Made by a program: the position numbers and the translations under genes. Source: Candidatus Aminicenantota bacterium (GTDB lineage: Bacteria; Acidobacteriota; Aminicenantia; UBA2199). From it: a stretch of 23,101 nt of DNA. Where the stretch lies: contig CP070627.1 of assembly GCA_020355945.1 (NCBI GenBank), positions 6,060,835 through 6,083,935 on the forward strand. Reading direction: 5' to 3'. Below, piece after piece: positions 1 through 8,827 of this stretch (its first letter is position 1; each line of letters begins with the position of its first letter). The notes under the pieces are model-generated. The model was not told the DNA's origin and did not search any database. It saw only the letters and a list, made by a program, of their open reading frames with translations.

Positions 1-3000
1 CCTCTTATTTTATTCAACTGGAGCGATTGCCTTTGAATTCCAGTGGGAAAGTGGATCGGTTAAGGTTACCTGGTCCCGGAGCCCGGTGGGGTTCGGAAGT
101 GTCATCCGCGGCTCCTGGCAGTGAAGTGGAAAAGATGATCGCCTGTGCCTGGAAAGAGGTGTTAGAGTTAGAAACCGTGGGTATCCATGACAATTTTTTC
201 GATGTAGGGGGCAATTCATTGTCCATTATTCGTGTTACTGGCAGGTTAAAGGAAGCCTTTAACCGGGATATCCCGGTCACTGCTTTGTTCAACCATCCTA
301 CTATTGCTGCCCTGGCTGCTTATTTAAGGGAAAAAACCGGGACCCCATCATCAACGCTGAAAGCCGGTAAAGTTGAGTATCCACAGGAAACCGGCGGCAG
401 GACAATAGAAATCGCTGTTATTGGTATGTCGGGCCGGTTTCCCGGGGCCAGGAACCTGGAGGAATTCTGGGATAATTTAATCCGGGGCAGGGAGAGTATT
501 GCCTTTCTTAGCGAGGAAGAAACCGAAGCTGTGGCAGTGGTATTGGACCTGGTGCAAAACCCTGATTTTGTCCGCGCCAAGGGTGGATTAGAGGATGATG
601 ATGTCTTTGATGCGGCTTTTTTTGGGTATAATCCTGCGGAGGCCGGGGTTTTGGACCCCCAGGTGCGGGTGTTTCATGAGTGTGCCTGGGAGGCCCTGGA
701 GGATGCGGGGTACAATACCGGAACTTATAGGGGCCGCATCGGTCTTTACGCGGGAGCCACGCAAAACCTGTTATGGCAAATGCAGATGCTGTTGAGTGAC
801 GCCAGTCATTTTTCCCGGCAGTGGGAGATGCTGCAATTCATTGACAAAGATTATTTAAGCGTTCGTATTTCTTATAAATTAAATTTAAAGGGTGCGGCAG
901 TGGCCGTGCAAACCGCCTGTTCCACTTCGTTAGTGGCGATTGACACAGCTTGCCAGGCATTGTTAGAGAGCAAGTGTGACATGGCGTTAGCCGGTGGGGT
1001 TTCCATTACCAGTCACGATGCCGGTGGATATCTTTTTCAAGAAGGTATGGTGATGTCCCCGGACGGCCACTGCCGGGTCTTTGACGCAGCGGCCGGGGGA
1101 ATCGTCGGGGGAAACGGAGCAGGAATCGTTGTCTTGAAACCACTGGCACAGGCTTTGCAAGAGGGAGATCATATTTATGCGGTGATCAAAGGGTCTGCGG
1201 TTAATAATGATGGTGCTGGTCGTGTCGGGTTTACTGCCCCGGGGGTAGAGGGCCAGGCTGCTGTGGTCCGGGAAGCCCTGCACCGGGCACAGGTAGAAGC
1301 GGAAACCATTTCCTATGTCGAAACACACGGCACCGGTACCAAACTGGGAGACCCCATAGAAGTACAGGCCCTGGTACAGGCATTTGCTACTGATAAGAAA
1401 TGCTTTTGTGCCCTTGGTTCGGTGAAGGCCAATATCGGTCACCTGGATGCGGCGGCTGGTGCAGCGGGATTTATAAAGACCGTTTTGGCTTTAAAACACA
1501 GGAAAATCCCTCCCAGTCTCCATTTTGAAACCCCAAACCCCCAGATTGATTTTAAAAACAGCCCGTTTGTAGTAAACACCCACCTCATGGAATGGAAGAC
1601 CAACGGATTCCCCCGGCGGGCCGGTGTGAGTTCCTTTGGTATTGGCGGAACCAATGCACATGTGATCCTCGAAGAGGCACCCCCAGAAATACCAGATAAA
1701 AAGGGGATAAGGGGACTTGCCCCCTTGTTTAATGAAAAAACCCCAGGAACATATCAACTCATTTTATTATCCGCTAAAACCCAATCCGCCCTGGAGAAAA
1801 TGACAAAAAATTTAGCGGAATATTTTAAAAAGAATCTTATCCATCATGGTAATCATGAAAACCCGGTAAACCCTGGTCCAACCCTGGCTGATGCTGCCTA
1901 CACCTTACAAGTGGGAAGAAAGGCCTTTAGACACCGGCAAATGCTGGTCTGTTCCCATAAAGATGGAGCTGTCCGGGACCTGTCAACTGATGATTCCCGC
2001 AAGCTTCGCCAGTTCCATGTCAAAGGGGATCGATGCCCGGTGGTGTTTATGTTTGCCGGGCTGGGCTCCCAGTATGTTAACATGGGATTGGACCTTTACC
2101 GGTCAGCAAAGGTGTTCCGGGAAGAAATGGACCGCTGCTTTGAAATATTAACGCCCCTTATGGGTTTTGATCCTAAAGAAATTCTTTATCCTCATTCTGA
2201 TTGTAGGGGCGGGTCTCCGTGCCCGCCCCAAGATTGTGTTGGGTCGCCCCGACAATCTGCTTCGAACTCAGATCAAATCAATCAAACCGAGATCACCCCA
2301 CCCCTTATTTTTGCTTTTGAGTATTCCCTGGCAAAATTGTTGATCCATTGGGGCATCAAACCGGATGCCCTGATGGGTTACAGTTTTGGTGAATACGCTG
2401 CAGCTTGCCTGTCCGGGGTGTTTTCCCCGGAAGATGGCTTAAGATTGGTGTGGATTCGCAGCCGGTTGATTGGTGAGTTACCTGAAGGGGCCATGTTAAG
2501 TGTTCCGTTGGAGGCAGATCAATTAAAACTGCTGTTGAACTCTTCGGTTTATAGTGAAACATTATCTATTGCCATTGATAATGGCCCTTCCTGTATTGTT
2601 GCCGGACGGGGAGAAGTTGTAAAGGCCTTTGAGCAGTATATTCGAGAGAAAAAATATTTATGTTTACGGGTCAACACCTCACATGCGCTCCATTCGCCAA
2701 TGATGGAACCGGTGCTGGATGCATTTGAGAGAGAAGTGCGGCAGATTTCGTTAAATCCCCCGGTGATTCCTTATATTTCCAATGTGACCGGGGATTGGGT
2801 CATCCCGGAGGAAGTTTTGCACCCGGGATATTGGGGCCGCCATTTAAGCTCCACCGTGCAATTTGCCAGGGGAGTCAAACAGTTGATAAAAGAACCCGGC
2901 ACCATATTTGTAGAAATAGGTCCGGGGCGAGATTTGAGTGTGTTGGTGGATCGATACCTGGATAAGGCATCCGGCCAACGGGCCGTTAACCTGGTTCCAC

Positions 3001-6000
3001 CCTGGCAAAAAGAGGTCCCCTATGATAAGTACTTACTGACCAAACTGGGCCAATTGTGGCTGTTTGGGGTGGAAATCGATTGGGAAGCGTTTTATGTGGG
3101 AAAGAAAAGGCAGCGGCTGCCTTTACCCACATATCCCTTTGAGGGTCAGCGCTATCCAAAAGGAAGTGCCGACATAATGAATTTGCTCAGGGGAGGAACA
3201 AGTTTGAAACCGGTAGAGCAGTACCCTTCCAGGGCGCCAGCCCAACCAGTGCTTTATCAGCGGCCGGAACTCAGTACGGAATACCACCCCCCAACTACAA
3301 AAGTGGAACAAAAATTAGTAGAAACCTGGCAGAGCTTTTTCAAATATGAGCCCATAGGTATTGATGATGATTTCTTTGAACTGGGCGGTGATTCATTAAA
3401 AGCCACCACATTGATCGCCAGGATATATCAAGAACTGGAGATTCAACTCCCCCTGGAAGAAGTATTTAATCACCCCACCATCAAAGGGCTTTCAGGATAT
3501 ATAAAAAAGGCTGAAAAAGGCAAATATCAATCGATAGAACCGGCAGAAGAGCTGGAATTTTATCCTTTATCCGCTTCCCAAAAACGTATGTTCATATTAA
3601 ACCGGTTCTTCGAATATAATTTGCCTATGATGTTTGAAATCGAGGGCAGCCTGGACCGGGAGCGATTTGAAGAGGCGCTGCAAAAATTGGTGGAACGGCA
3701 TGAAAGTTTGCGAACCTCTATCGAAATGATAAATGGCGAACCGGTACAGAGGATACATAATGAAAATTACAAATTACAAATTACAAACATAATGAAAAAC
3801 TTCTTGCGTCCTTTTGATTTGTCCCGGGCACCGCTTTTGCGAGTGGGACTGCTAAAGGAATCAGCAGGAAAACATATATTATTGTTCAACATGCACCATA
3901 TTGTATCGGATGGTACTTCGTTGGGAATCCTGACCCGGGAATTTTTTAAATTATATCAAGGAGAAGAATTACCCAGGTTGGTCATCCGGTATAGAGATTT
4001 TTCCCAATGGGAGAGGAAATTTTTTGAGACAGGGGCCTTTAAGCAGCAGGAGAATTATTGGCTGCGTGTATTTTCAGGGGAAATCCCGGTGTTAAATATG
4101 CCCCTGGATTATCCCCGGCCACCGGTACAGAGTTTTGAAAGCGATGTGGTGCACTTTAATATCAGCGGCAAAGAGCTGCGGTCACTCAAAACTCTCCTGG
4201 TCAAAGCAGATGTAAGCCTGTACATGGTGTTGATGGCAATATTTAATACACTGCTTTTCCGGTATACGGGCCAGGAAGATATCGTGGTAGGTTCTATTAT
4301 CGCAGGAAGAAAATCAGCAGACCTGGAAAACCTGGTGGGCGTATTTATCAATACCCTTGCCATCCGGAACCATCCCGCGGGAGATAAACCCTTTAACGAG
4401 TTTTTACAGGAAGTGAGGACCATTACCCTGGAAGCATTTCAAAACCAGGACTATCCTTTTGGAGAGTTATTGGAAAAAGTCAATGTGAAAAAAGATTTAG
4501 CACGAAGTCCGTTATTCGAAGTCATGCTGATTTTGCAAAATATGGAGAGCCCGGATCCGGAATCGGAGGAGTTACGATTGCAGCCCTATGACCCGGAGAT
4601 CAAAGGTATAGGTCAATTCGCCCATGCCCAGCATGATTTGACGTTATGGGTGGTGGAACGCCAACAGGAAGAAATCCTGGAGTTCCATTTACAATATTGC
4701 ACGGCATTGTTCAAAAAAGAGACTGTTCAACGCCTGGCAGGGCACTTCCTGGACATTTTGCATGCGGTAAAACAGGATCCGGTTGTGCGGTTATCCGGGA
4801 TCGATATGATAGGAGAAGAAGAGAAACGGCAGTTACTGATAGATTTTAACGATACCGCCGCACCTTTTGCCAGAGATAAGCTCATTCACCGGTTATTTGC
4901 AGACCAGGTGGCACAAACACCGGATTCTATTGCTGTAATAGGAGCCCACGAATTACACGAATTACACGAAAAGGGGACAGGGGGGCTTGCCCCCCTGTCT
5001 AGACTCATTTCCATAACCTACAAAGAATTAAACAACAAATCCAATCAACTGGCACATCAATTACGGGAAAAAGGAGTTAAGCCGGATACGATTGTCGGTA
5101 TTATGATGAGGCCTTTGGTGGAGATGATTATCGGCTTATTGGGAATACTTAAAGCCGGGGGTGCCTATTTGCCTGTTGACCCGGATTACCCGGAAGACCG
5201 TATCGATTATATGTTGGCCGACACCAGTGCCAAAATCCTGGTGACAGATTCCTGGTTATCGCAAAAATTTGAAAAATTGTCAATTGTCAATTGTCAATTG
5301 TCAATGAATGAAGAAACAACACCCGCAGCTCCCAAATCACAACTCGCTTACATCATCTACACCTCTGGCACCAGCGGCAGGCCCAAAGGGGTAATGGTGG
5401 ACCATGGTAATCTCAGGGCATATGTGCATTCCTTCTGGCAGGAATTTGAGATTTTACCTGCGGACGTGATGCTGCAGCAAACCTCTTTTTCCTTTGATGC
5501 CTTTGCCGAAGAAATTTATCCGGTACTGTTAACCGGGGCAAAACTTGCCATTCCCGGGAAAGATGAGGTAAGAGATATTCATTTGTTGACGGATTTTATT
5601 GTCAGACATGGGGTGACCATCATTGATTGCACTCCCCTGTTATTAAATGAAATCAATCGGTTAGGGCCCGGGGTTCTAAGCCGGATGAGCGTACATACTT
5701 TTATTAGCGGCGGCGATGAATTAAAGACGGAATATGTGGAGCGGTTGTTAAGAATCGGGAAGGTCTACAATACGTATGGTCCCACCGAGACCACGGTATG
5801 TGCCGCGTATTACCGCTGTCCCGGCAGCATGAAGGCAGATCTACCCAATGTACCCCTGGGTAAACCCATTACCAACTATCAAATTTATATCCTGGATGCC
5901 TATCACGGCTTACTGCCTATTGGGGTACCAGGGGAATTATGCATTGCCGGTGTTGGTGTGACTCGCGGCTATTTGAACAACCCGGAATTAACCGCAGAGA

Positions 6001-8714
6001 AATTTGACCATGATTTATGGGATTACCAGGATTACCATGATGGATATAATAGGTCCTATAGGTCTTATAAGTCCTATATTATTTACAAAACCGGTGATTT
6101 GGCTCGATGGCTGCCGGATGGCAATATCGAATTCCTGGGACGCATCGATCAACAGGTAAAGATCAGGGGGTTTCGTATCGAATTGGGAGAAATCGAGTCT
6201 CACTTGTTGGCGGTGGAAGGAATCAAACAGGCAGTGGTGGCACTAAAAACCAATGAAACCGGGGATAAATATTTATGCGCTTATGTTGTGGGTGAAATGT
6301 CTTTTGATGTCCGGGGACTTAAGGACATCCTGTTAAAGAAAATGCCCACTTACATGGTGCCCATGGGTTTTGTCCGGTTAGACCGTTTGCCAATGAACCC
6401 CAGTGGGAAAGTAGATATTAAAGCGCTGCCAGAACCGGGAATCCGGGCGGCAGAAGAGTATGTGGCACCGGTCAATGAAATAGAAAAGCAGTTGGTTCGT
6501 ATATGGTCTGAAATACTGGCCCTGGATGAAAAGCTTATTGGGACCAATTCCGGTTTTTTTGACCTGGGGGGTCATTCTATATTGGCCATAAGGGCGATAT
6601 CTAAGATAAAGGAGGTGTTTAATGTAGAAATTCCTTTAGCCACCTTTTTCCAGGAGGGCACCCCCCGGGGAATTGCCGAAATTGTATCGGGTTTGCACCC
6701 GGGATACCGGGATGCTGGTGCAGCACGCTTGAAAGCAAAGGCGCTGCTTCAACCATTTGATTTGGAAAAAGCACCGCTGCTGAGAACCGCAGTGGTAAAA
6801 TTAGACCACCAGCGTTGTTTTTTCTTTATTGATATGCATCATATTATCACCGACGGCATGTCTATAGATATAATTGCAGAGGAATTTGTCACCTTATATC
6901 AAGGCGGCAAGTTAGAGGAATTACCTGTCCAATACAAAGATTTTTCCCAATGGCAGGCGGAGTTCTTTGCCAGTGAACGGTTCCGCCAACAAGAACAGTA
7001 TTGGCTGGACATATTTAAAGATGAGACAGAGCGCTTAAACCTACCGCTGGATTTTCCCCGGCCCCAGGCCAGGAAAGGTGAAGGAAAGATGATTCATGCC
7101 CAGGTAGGGCCCGGGTTAACCATGAAGTTAAAGGGATTAGCCGCGGAACAGGAAGTGACATTATTCATGCTCTTTTTAGCGGCTTACACCATTTTATTGG
7201 CCAGGATCACCGGCCAGGAAGATATTGTGGTGGGTACCCCGGTATCCGGTCGAACCCATGTGCATACGGCTCCATTGGTGGGCATGCTTGTCAATACCCT
7301 GGCCCTTAGAAACAAACCTGGAAATCTTTTGAATTTTTCTGAATTCTTAAACAGGCTAAAAGAAAAGACCCTTTCTGCACTGGAAAACCAGGATTACCCC
7401 TTTGATGTATTGGTGGAAAAGTTGGGCCTTTCAGGTGAGATTGGCAGGAACCCGCTGGTGGACACGATGTTTACCCTGGAAACCGGCCAGGAAAACCATC
7501 CCCTTCTTGAGGATGAGAACTTGACGATTATTCCTTATTATCACAACCTGGTGGGTTCTATGTTTGACCTGGTATTAAGTACTTTTGTCAATGAAGAGAT
7601 TATTCGTTTCACTTTCATTTATGATATTAATCTTTTCAAAGAAGAGACGGTCCGGGAAATGAGCCATTATTTTCTCAACCTGTTAAACTGGATATTTTAT
7701 TCTCCTGGCAGGTCAATTGGAGAGCTGGACATCACAGTGGAACCTGACCGGCAGTTGCAAGAAGGGTCTGAAGAGGAAGAGGACCCATTTAAAGAATATA
7801 TGGATGGAAAAGCAAAGGAATTGACTGACCGGGAAAAAGAGCAGTTATTAAGGGATTTCAACGATACGGATGTGGATATCCCCGATAAAAGGAATAAGGT
7901 GGTTCACCGCTTATTTGAAGGCCAGGTGGAAAAAACACCGGACCACGTGGCCCTAATAGGGATTTGTCAATTATCAATGTTCGATGGTCAATGGGCAACA
8001 ACGGAGACTGCTTCAATCGCTTATAAAGAACTAAACGAAAAAGCCAATCGACTGGCCTGGCTGCTAAGGGCAAAAGGCGTTGGCCCAGACTGCATTACGG
8101 TTCTTATAATCGATCCTTCAATCGAAATGATGGTAGGGATTCTTGGTATATTGAAAGCCGGTTCCGCATATCTTCCCATTGACCCAGAAGCTCCAAGAAA
8201 CAGGATTTTATCCATCTTGGAGGATAGCGCTGCCTCCTTTCTATTAACAAAAGAAAAAATAGCTAAGAATTTCTCTTTTAATACCCTTAAGAATACCGGT
8301 TCCTATCATATGAAACCCAGATTGACAGCCCCACGTCCCCAGGTAAAAAACTTTGATGCGCTGCCCTACCCGGACCGTTCACTGGTGGATTATGAAAAAT
8401 ACCATCAATTCATTGGAGAGGCACTGGCCAAACATACGATTGAACTCCAGGCCACCAGGGGATGCCCTTTTAGATGTGCCTTCTGCCATAAAATCTGGCC
8501 CAAGAATCATGTGCGCCGTTCTGCTGAAAATATTTTTAATGAAATAAACAATTTATACCACCTGGGAGTAAAAAGATTCGTATTTGTGGATGATATTTTC
8601 AACCTGGATAAAGAAAACAGCGAGCGATTTTTCCGGCTGATCATCGAAAACGGGTTAAAGGTCCAGTTGTTCTTTACCAACGGGTTAAAAAGAAAAGGGG
8701 ACAGGCAAATTTAA
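1..8714 (+). CDS. Hybrid NRPS/PKS megasynthase, 5' partial, 3' truncated by a transposable element
   Basis: Assembly-line enzyme building a peptide-polyketide chain on carrier domains. The frame is open to the left edge and already reads the A10 motif (LPLNSSGKVDR) of an A domain, so the TTG at 27 is not the true start. Order, residues counted from codon 27: T (Ser64 in GGNSL), KS (127-552; Cys298 in TACSTS, His434 in HGTGT, His472 in NIGHL), AT (670-990; Ser786 in GYSFGE, His in SHALHS, malonyl-like), carrier (Ser1123 in GGDSL), C (HHIVSDG 1290-1296), A (1618-2132; TSGTSGRPKG from 1779, A10 Lys2128), T (Ser2184), C without its first ~100 residues (HHIITDG 2271-2277), A fragment (2622-2747), radical SAM fragment. 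No KR, DH or ER. By-eye A-domain code D-A-E-L-I-G-T-V-C-K; I do not assign a substrate. Several in-frame repeat inserts interrupt it. The last codons and TAA come from the element beginning near 8693. Confidence 0.95.
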   Translation, partial: SYFIQLERLPLNSSGKVDRLRLPGPGARWGSEVSSAAPGSEVEKMIACAWKEVLELETVGIHDNFFDVGGNSLSIIRVTGRLKEAFNRDIPVTALFNHPTIAALAAYLREKTGTPSSTLKAGKVEYPQETGGRTIEIAVIGMSGRFPGARNLEEFWDNLIRGRESIAFLSEEETEAVAVVLDLVQNPDFVRAKGGLEDDDVFDAAFFGYNPAEAGVLDPQVRVFHECAWEALEDAGYNTGTYRGRIGLYAGATQNLLWQMQMLLSDASHFSRQWEMLQFIDKDYLSVRISYKLNLKGAAVAVQTACSTSLVAIDTACQALLESKCDMALAGGVSITSHDAGGYLFQEGMVMSPDGHCRVFDAAAGGIVGGNGAGIVVLKPLAQALQEGDHIYAVIKGSAVNNDGAGRVGFTAPGVEGQAAVVREALHRAQVEAETISYVETHGTGTKLGDPIEVQALVQAFATDKKCFCALGSVKANIGHLDAAAGAAGFIKTVLALKHRKIPPSLHFETPNPQIDFKNSPFVVNTHLMEWKTNGFPRRAGVSSFGIGGTNAHVILEEAPPEIPDKKGIRGLAPLFNEKTPGTYQLILLSAKTQSALEKMTKNLAEYFKKNLIHHGNHENPVNPGPTLADAAYTLQVGRKAFRHRQMLVCSHKDGAVRDLSTDDSRKLRQFHVKGDRCPVVFMFAGLGSQYVNMGLDLYRSAKVFREEMDRCFEILTPLMGFDPKEILYPHSDCRGGSPCPPQDCVGSPRQSASNSDQINQTEITPPLIFAFEYSLAKLLIHWGIKPDALMGYSFGEYAAACLSGVFSPEDGLRLVWIRSRLIGELPEGAMLSVPLEADQLKLLLNSSVYSETLSIAIDNGPSCIVAGRGEVVKAFEQYIREKKYLCLRVNTSHALHSPMMEPVLDAFEREVRQISLNPPVIPYISNVTGDWVIPEEVLHPGYWGRHLSSTVQFARGVKQLIKEPGTIFVEIGPGRDLSVLVDRYLDKASGQRAVNLVPPWQKEVPYDKYLLTKLGQLWLFGVEIDWEAFYVGKKRQRLPLPTYPFEGQRYPKGSADIMNLLRGGTSLKPVEQYPSRAPAQPVLYQRPELSTEYHPPTTKVEQKLVETWQSFFKYEPIGIDDDFFELGGDSLKATTLIARIYQELEIQLPLEEVFNHPTIKGLSGYIKKAEKGKYQSIEPAEELEFYPLSASQKRMFILNRFFEYNLPMMFEIEGSLDRERFEEALQKLVERHESLRTSIEMINGEPVQRIHNENYKLQITNIMKNFLRPFDLSRAPLLRVGLLKESAGKHILLFNMHHIVSDGTSLGILTREFFKLYQGEELPRLVIRYRDFSQWERKFFETGAFKQQENYWLRVFSGEIPVLNMPLDYPRPPVQSFESDVVHFNISGKELRSLKTLLVKADVSLYMVLMAIFNTLLFRYTGQEDIVVGSIIAGRKSADLENLVGVFINTLAIRNHPAGDKPFNEFLQEVRTITLEAFQNQDYPFGELLEKVNVKKDLARSPLFEVMLILQNMESPDPESEELRLQPYDPEIKGIGQFAHAQHDLTLWVVERQQEEILEFHLQYCTALFKKETVQRLAGHFLDILHAVKQDPVVRLSGIDMIGEEEKRQLLIDFNDTAAPFARDKLIHRLFADQVAQTPDSIAVIGAHELHELHEKGTGGLAPLSRLISITYKELNNKSNQLAHQLREKGVKPDTIVGIMMRPLVEMIIGLLGILKAGGAYLPVDPDYPEDRIDYMLADTSAKILVTDSWLSQKFEKLSIVNCQLSMNEETTPAAPKSQLAYIIYTSGTSGRPKGVMVDHGNLRAYVHSFWQEFEILPADVMLQQTSFSFDAFAEEIYPVLLTGAKLAIPGKDEVRDIHLLTDFIVRHGVTIIDCTPLLLNEINRLGPGVLSRMSVHTFISGGDELKTEYVERLLRIGKVYNTYGPTETTVCAAYYRCPGSMKADLPNVPLGKPITNYQIYILDAYHGLLPIGVPGELCIAGVGVTRGYLNNPELTAEKFDHDLWDYQDYHDGYNRSYRSYKSYIIYKTGDLARWLPDGNIEFLGRIDQQVKIRGFRIELGEIESHLLAVEGIKQAVVALKTNETGDKYLCAYVVGEMSFDVRGLKDILLKKMPTYMVPMGFVRLDRLPMNPSGKVDIKALPEPGIRAAEEYVAPVNEIEKQLVRIWSEILALDEKLIGTNSGFFDLGGHSILAIRAISKIKEVFNVEIPLATFFQEGTPRGIAEIVSGLHPGYRDAGAARLKAKALLQPFDLEKAPLLRTAVVKLDHQRCFFFIDMHHIITDGMSIDIIAEEFVTLYQGGKLEELPVQYKDFSQWQAEFFASERFRQQEQYWLDIFKDETERLNLPLDFPRPQARKGEGKMIHAQVGPGLTMKLKGLAAEQEVTLFMLFLAAYTILLARITGQEDIVVGTPVSGRTHVHTAPLVGMLVNTLALRNKPGNLLNFSEFLNRLKEKTLSALENQDYPFDVLVEKLGLSGEIGRNPLVDTMFTLETGQENHPLLEDENLTIIPYYHNLVGSMFDLVLSTFVNEEIIRFTFIYDINLFKEETVREMSHYFLNLLNWIFYSPGRSIGELDITVEPDRQLQEGSEEEEDPFKEYMDGKAKELTDREKEQLLRDFNDTDVDIPDKRNKVVHRLFEGQVEKTPDHVALIGICQLSMFDGQWATTETASIAYKELNEKANRLAWLLRAKGVGPDCITVLIIDPSIEMMVGILGILKAGSAYLPIDPEAPRNRILSILEDSAASFLLTKEKIAKNFSFNTLKNTGSYHMKPRLTAPRPQVKNFDALPYPDRSLVDYEKYHQFIGEALAKHTIELQATRGCPFRCAFCHKIWPKNHVRRSAENIFNEINNLYHLGVKRFVFVDDIFNLDKENSERFFRLIIENGLKVQLFFTNGLKRKGDRQI
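1701..1732 (+). repeat. In-frame GLAPL hairpin repeat, copy 1 (KS-AT linker)
   Basis: A palindrome (AAGGGG at 1709-1714 pairing with CCCCTT at 1721-1726) lies in the linker after the KS domain and is read as KGIRGLAPLF. It matches, in sequence, orientation and codon phase, the copies at 4971-5000 and 14283-14312. Such linkers vary in length between synthases, so the insert is probably tolerated and not functional. Confidence 0.75.
2200..2258 (+). repeat. In-frame GC-rich double hairpin inside the AT domain
   Basis: Two stem-loops sit side by side: GGGGCGGG (2206-2213) with CCCGCCCC (2222-2229) around an 8-nt loop, and AGATTGT (2231-2237) with ACAATCT (2252-2258). They look like a dispersed intergenic palindrome yet are translated as DCRGGSPCPPQDCVGSPRQS. 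They fall between the conserved AT stretches EILYP and INQTEITPPLIFAFEY, which are normally joined by a short loop about 50 residues before the active-site serine. Confidence 0.75.
3764..3784 (+). repeat. Heptamer AAATTAC x3 in the first condensation domain
   Basis: Three exact tandem copies of a 7-mer (21 nt, seven codons) are read as NYKLQIT. They lie between VQRIHNE and the conserved RPFDLSRAPLLRVG, upstream of HHIVSDG. The same heptamer recurs at 16586-16620 and 22806-22882 in other genes of the window. Confidence 0.85.
4950..5000 (+). repeat. 9-mer x2 plus GLAPL hairpin copy 2, A-domain site 1
   Basis: Two copies of GAATTACAC (4950-4967) are read as HELHEL-type triplets. They are followed by a perfect hairpin, 4976-4986 pairing with 4989-4999, read as KGTGGLAPLS. 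The insert separates DSIAVIG from ISITYKELN at the N-terminal edge of the adenylation domain, where family members normally have two or three residues. Confidence 0.85.
5276..5303 (+). repeat. Heptamer ATTGTCA x4, A-domain site 2
   Basis: Four exact tandem 7-mers are read as IVNCQLS plus two residues. They lie between the A2-side stretch ILVTDSWL and the A3 motif lead LAYIIYTSGTSG. Together with the following low-complexity segment (EETTPAAPKS) they lengthen a loop that is normally short. Confidence 0.85.
6020..6077 (+). repeat. 9-mer arrays (x2 and x3), A-domain site 3
   Basis: GGATTACCA occurs twice (6020-6037). AGGTCCTAT and two near copies follow (6051-6077), read as RSY-RSY-KSY. The insert lies between LTAEKF and YKTGDLARW (A6 to A7). 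A 9-nt period keeps frame at any copy number. Confidence 0.85.
7964..7995 (+). repeat. Imperfect CAAT-rich repeat, A-domain site 1 of the A fragment
   Basis: Degenerate units related to the GTCAATT heptamer (GTCAATT, ATCAATG, GGTCAATG) are read as CQLSMFDGQW between DHVALIG and SIAYKELN. It is the same position that carries inserts in the other four A domains of the window. Confidence 0.65.
8290..8690 (+). other. Truncated radical SAM domain fused to an adenylation-domain fragment
   Basis: This is the C-terminal part of the first megasynthase. The A domain follows its family only as far as the A2 region (AGSAYLPIDPEAPRNR, then SFLLTKEK) and has no A3-A10 motifs, so this copy cannot adenylate. 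It then runs into a stretch typical of radical SAM proteins: the lead-in PYPDRSLVDYEKY, then the iron-sulfur motif CxxxCxxC (Cys2813, Cys2817, Cys2820, counted from codon 27) in RGCPFRCAFCHKIW, then FVDDIFNLDKENS and LFFTNGL. The lead-in is what normally links a B12-binding domain to radical SAM, but no B12-binding domain is present. The barrel stops after about a third of its usual length, where the Y1 element begins, so it is very unlikely to be active. What it once did is unknown; C-methylation or another radical modification of a tethered residue is possible. Confidence 0.8.
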
Positions 8715-8729
8715 GAAAAATTATTGACA
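8693..8729 (+). repeat. Left terminal inverted repeat of the Y1 element
   Basis: It pairs with the reverse complement of 9947-9983; 34 of 37 positions match, with mismatches at 8710-8711 and 8727. Its inner end overlaps the -35 box of the transposase promoter. The TAA that ends the upstream megasynthase (8712-8714) lies within it. Confidence 0.85.
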
Positions 8730-8752
8730 TAAATCATTGGATATGGTATAAT
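8724..8752 (+). promoter_or_regulatory. Consensus sigma-70 promoter for the transposase
   Basis: TTGACA (8724-8729), a 17-bp spacer and TATAAT (8747-8752) match the vegetative consensus at every position. The -35 box lies in the left inverted repeat. A start near 8760 would leave a leader of about 70 nt before the transposase ATG. Confidence 0.8.
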
Positions 8753-8827
8753 TTCTTTTCAATGCTGGAATGATTGAATAAATTGACAAAAAAACCTAGT
8801 TGCAAAATGCAAAAAGGAAGGTGAACC

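Noticed and set aside
27..29. TTG as start of the first megasynthase
   Set aside because: The frame is open to the left edge and reads adenylation-domain sequence (FIQLERLPLNSSGKVDR) across this codon.
987..1442. 151-codon minus-strand open frame
   Set aside because: Antisense shadow of the KS domain.
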